NCBI GenBank assembly: GCA_023442755.1
Contig: JAEZXS010000274.1
Coordinates: 1 to 9,249 of the forward strand
Direction: 5' to 3'
DNA from: Pseudomonadota bacterium
Lineage (GTDB): Bacteria > Desulfobacterota > Syntrophobacteria > Syntrophobacterales > Syntrophobacteraceae
Length of the DNA: 9,249 bases
Part shown: positions 7,956 to 9,249 of the stretch, one piece after another
Numbering within the stretch: position 1 is the first letter of the stretch
Layout of the letters: every line of letters starts with the position of its first letter
Position numbers and translations under genes: made by a program
Notes under the pieces: model-generated
What the model was told of the DNA's origin: nothing
The model's input: only the letters and a program-made list of their open reading frames with translations
Database searches by the model: none

Positions 7956-8297
7956 TTATTCCAGCCGTTTCAGCTCCCGGAAGCCGCCCTTTTTCAAAAG
8001 CGAATAACTCTGGCCCCTGTGCTCGAATTTATCCTGGTAGCCATAAGGCAAATTCAAATCCTGGGCTGCCGACATGGTCTCAAGAAGGAAGGACAACACC
8101 AGGGCGTATTCTTCCATCCACTGAAGGAACTCGTTTCTGTCTATCCAAACCTCTTCGACCCCGAAGAGACCTCTCAGCCCTTCGGTTTCGAAATGAGCGT
8201 TCGACTGGTCCAGAATGAGATTGATAATCTGGTCCGGTTTCTTGCTGTTCTGAATCTGAAGGAACAGTGATGTGGCAGTGTGCGACGTATCTAACAT
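7956..8297 (-). CDS. Hypothetical protein, 113 residues
   Basis: I do not recognise this protein. It is soluble-looking, with no signal peptide and no membrane segment. Its middle is acidic and aromatic (GVEEVWIDRNEFLQWMEEYA), followed by a likely amphipathic helix (LVLSFLLETM). The C-terminal part is basic (HRGQSYSLLKKGGF and ELKRLE). It contains no cysteine and no obvious catalytic motif. The amino acid composition and continuous frame look like a real gene. The ATG at 8297 has no good ribosome site, but it lies 18 bases after the stop of the SAP-like gene on the same strand, so the two are probably co-transcribed. It converges on putA with a 15-base gap and no visible terminator between them. 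Gene call likely; function unknown. Confidence 0.65.
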   Translation of the reverse strand: MLDTSHTATSLFLQIQNSKKPDQIINLILDQSNAHFETEGLRGLFGVEEVWIDRNEFLQWMEEYALVLSFLLETMSAAQDLNLPYGYQDKFEHRGQSYSLLKKGGFRELKRLE

Positions 8298-8315
8298 CAG
8301 AGCCCGGCAGCCTTT

Positions 8316-8507
8316 CTATTTGTTCTTTTCGGAGAGACATGGTTCGCGGAAACAGCAGTCGCCCTGATCGCAATATCCCCTGGCCGTACCATAGCAGTCG
8401 AAGTTGCCTTCGGTGCGCTGAATCTCCCTGATAAGATCGGCCTTGGATTTGCCAAAGCTGTTGATACCCAATTCTTTTGCCTTTGCGCGAATCTCCTGCA
8501 TCTTCAT
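8316..8507 (-). CDS. Small SAP-like protein with cysteine-rich tail
   Basis: This 63-residue protein has two parts. Residues 1-33 (MKMQEIRAKAKELGINSFGK, then SKADLIREIQ) form the helix, short loop, Gly-Lys, helix pattern of SAP/HeH-type nucleic-acid-binding motifs, which also resembles the Rho N-terminal fold. Residues 38-57 hold five cysteines (38, 46, 51, 52, 57) in CYGTARGYCDQGDCCFREPC, which could bind zinc or another metal. I recall similar small SAP-annotated proteins in deltaproteobacteria, but could not check. A strong AAGGAG at 8515-8520 lies 7 bases before this ATG and 4 bases before another ATG at 8510. I prefer 8507. Role unknown; DNA or RNA binding is inferred from the fold. Confidence 0.75.
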   Translation of the reverse strand: MKMQEIRAKAKELGINSFGKSKADLIREIQRTEGNFDCYGTARGYCDQGDCCFREPCLSEKNK

Positions 8508-8514
8508 CATGTGA

Positions 8515-8520
8515 CTCCTT
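8515..8520 (-). promoter_or_regulatory. Strong ribosome binding site of the SAP-like gene
   Basis: AAGGAG on the minus strand is the best Shine-Dalgarno sequence on the right side of the window. It stands 4 bases before the ATG at 8510 and 7 before the ATG at 8507. It supports the small ORF as a translated gene and favours the second ATG. Confidence 0.75.
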
Positions 8521-8552
8521 CCTATTTACCGAAATCATGTCTCCAGAAAATG

Positions 8553-8693
8553 TCAACCCCACTCTGATTCCCTCCGCCAACCTGCGTAGGTAACGAAAAG
8601 ATCGGGGGTCCAATACTTTCCGACTTCCACTATCCCGGTCTCCCTGCCATTTGCCGACCCCACCGGGTTGTTGCTGAACCAGACCCAGTTCAT
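8553..8693 (-). CDS. Tryptophan-rich 46-codon ORF, possible gene remnant
   Basis: This short frame starts MNWVWFSNNPVGSANGRETG and ends WRRESEWG. It has five tryptophans in 46 residues and about 70 percent G or C at third codon positions, which suits coding use here. The stretch VEVGKYWTPDLFVTYAG resembles the beta-strand motif VGKYLTPxLYVSY near the C-terminus of TamB-like proteins, but what normally follows in TamB is absent. Its ATG overlaps the stop of the frame upstream as ATGA (8690-8693). There is no good ribosome site. It could be a small coupled gene, the end of a frameshifted larger gene, or part of a dispersed repeat. The 8511-8552 stretch before the SAP-like gene shows nothing clear. 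Confidence 0.3.
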   Translation of the reverse strand: MNWVWFSNNPVGSANGRETGIVEVGKYWTPDLFVTYAGWRRESEWG

Positions 8694-8893
8694 TGCCGGT
8701 ATACTGTGTGCTCATGACAAGCCTGGGGCTTGGGTCCCTTGCCACTTGCCCAGCTAGCATACTGAGGCAACTCGAAGCTCAAGTCAATTTTGAGCTTCAT
8801 GGAAGAATCGCTCGGATCTTTGGTTTCCAAGATCTCCAGGACATCGCCTCTGGCGTCGGCTTCGATTACCTGGATATTTTTCGCTATTTCGGT
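8690..8893 (-). pseudogene. Coding-like continuation beyond the stop at 8894
   Basis: Directly after the TAA that ends the right-edge gene, the same frame stays open for 67 codons to a TGA at 8690-8692. The first part reads like protein (EIAKNIQVIEADARGDVLEI, then MKLKIDLSFELPQY), with alternating hydrophobic residues like the segment before the stop. The last 25 or so codons look less convincing. The only ATG in it (8800) has no ribosome site, so an independent gene is unlikely. I read it as the former C-terminal part of the upstream gene, cut off by one nonsense change, or an assembly or sequencing error at 8894-8896. The opposing plus-strand frame looks like a shadow. Confidence 0.35.
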
Positions 8894-9249
8894 TTAAAGC
8901 CTGCCAAGGTTCATTTTCACCCCGGTTAACTGCAACTGGCCGGTCTGTTCGGCCGACTGGCCATTGTCTATGATCTCGGCCCTGCAGTTCACTTTTCCCT
9001 CGATACCGTAGATATCCTTCTGCGCCCGCAGGTTATCCAGGTCAACACCGATGCTCACGCCCTCCGGTCCGGAAACGCGTTTGAGATGGATGATGCCGGT
9101 AGCGTCTCTTATGGAGAGGACTATATTGCCCCGCTGCCTTCCTTCGATCGTTCCCGAGACAACGTGCAGCGTCGGCAGCGCCATGTTGAGAAGCATGGAA
9201 CCGCCCCCGCAGCCTTCTCCGCCCTGCCCCCGTCCCCCTTCGGTGCTAC
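8894..9249 (-). CDS. Unidentified protein, C-terminal part (runs off the window)
   Basis: The frame is open from the window edge to TAA at 8894-8896, so the gene starts outside. The visible part begins with a glycine-rich segment (TEGGRGQGGEGCGGGS), then a beta-rich pattern of alternating hydrophobic residues such as LPTLHVVSGTIEGRQRGNIV, IRDATGIIHLKRV and GQLQLTGVKMNLGRL. A Gly-rich linker followed by such strands recalls AsmA/TamB-like envelope proteins, but this is a loose resemblance, not an identification. An internal ATG at 9196 could be taken as a start, but it has no convincing ribosome site. The stop may be premature, because protein-like sequence continues in frame after it. Real coding sequence is likely; function unknown. 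Confidence 0.5.
   Translation of the reverse strand, partial: STEGGRGQGGEGCGGGSMLLNMALPTLHVVSGTIEGRQRGNIVLSIRDATGIIHLKRVSGPEGVSIGVDLDNLRAQKDIYGIEGKVNCRAEIIDNGQSAEQTGQLQLTGVKMNLGRL

Noticed and set aside
8528..8556. TTGACA at 8556-8551 as a promoter for the SAP-like gene
   Set aside because: The -35 match is perfect, but no acceptable -10 lies 16-18 bases on (TTCGGT at 17), and the implied start would be only about 11-14 bases before the ATG.
8080..8760. 226-codon minus-strand frame
   Set aside because: It overlaps both small genes in another frame, including the SAP-like gene with its strong ribosome site. The translation is low in hydrophobic structure and looks like a shadow.
8693..8929. 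78-codon plus-strand frame
   Set aside because: No ribosome site; it lies opposite coding-like minus-strand sequence and shows no domain. I could not fully exclude it.

Overview
The window looks like chromosomal DNA of a moderately GC-rich Gram-negative bacterium. A deltaproteobacterial (Desulfobacterota-type) source is my best guess. It rests on the roughly 1000-residue PutA without a DNA-binding domain, its pairing with a branched-chain amino acid ABC transporter (which I recall from Geobacter-like genomes), and a small SAP/cysteine protein of a kind I associate with that group. I could not check any of this by search.

Layout: positions 49-4729 (minus strand) hold a complete five-gene LIV-type ABC transporter operon, transcribed livK-livH-livM-livG-livF. 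The last four genes overlap end to start by 4 to 7 bases. A 196-base gap separates livK from livH and contains two hairpins, which probably set a higher level of binding protein than of membrane components. Positions 4730-4937 form a divergent control region. It has a clear minus-strand promoter for livK, with a half-site array of 10-base period over its -10 box. Positions 4938-7940 (plus strand) encode PutA, the bifunctional enzyme oxidising proline to glutamate.

Positions 7956-9249 (minus strand) are less clear. There is a 113-residue protein of unknown function and, just upstream of it, a 63-residue SAP-like protein with a cysteine-rich tail and a strong ribosome binding site. Beyond them lies coding-like sequence split by a stop codon, and a tryptophan-rich 46-codon ORF. 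The last gene runs off the window edge. This end may be a decaying gene or a dispersed element.

Functionally, the first 8 kb reads as an amino acid scavenging module: a periplasmic binding protein and ABC importer next to an enzyme that feeds proline carbon and electrons into glutamate and the quinone pool. That the importer carries proline is inference from position. I found no CRISPR array, tRNA, rRNA or recognisable transposase, and no clearly novel system. The most unusual material is at 8553-9249 and in the two intergenic regions.
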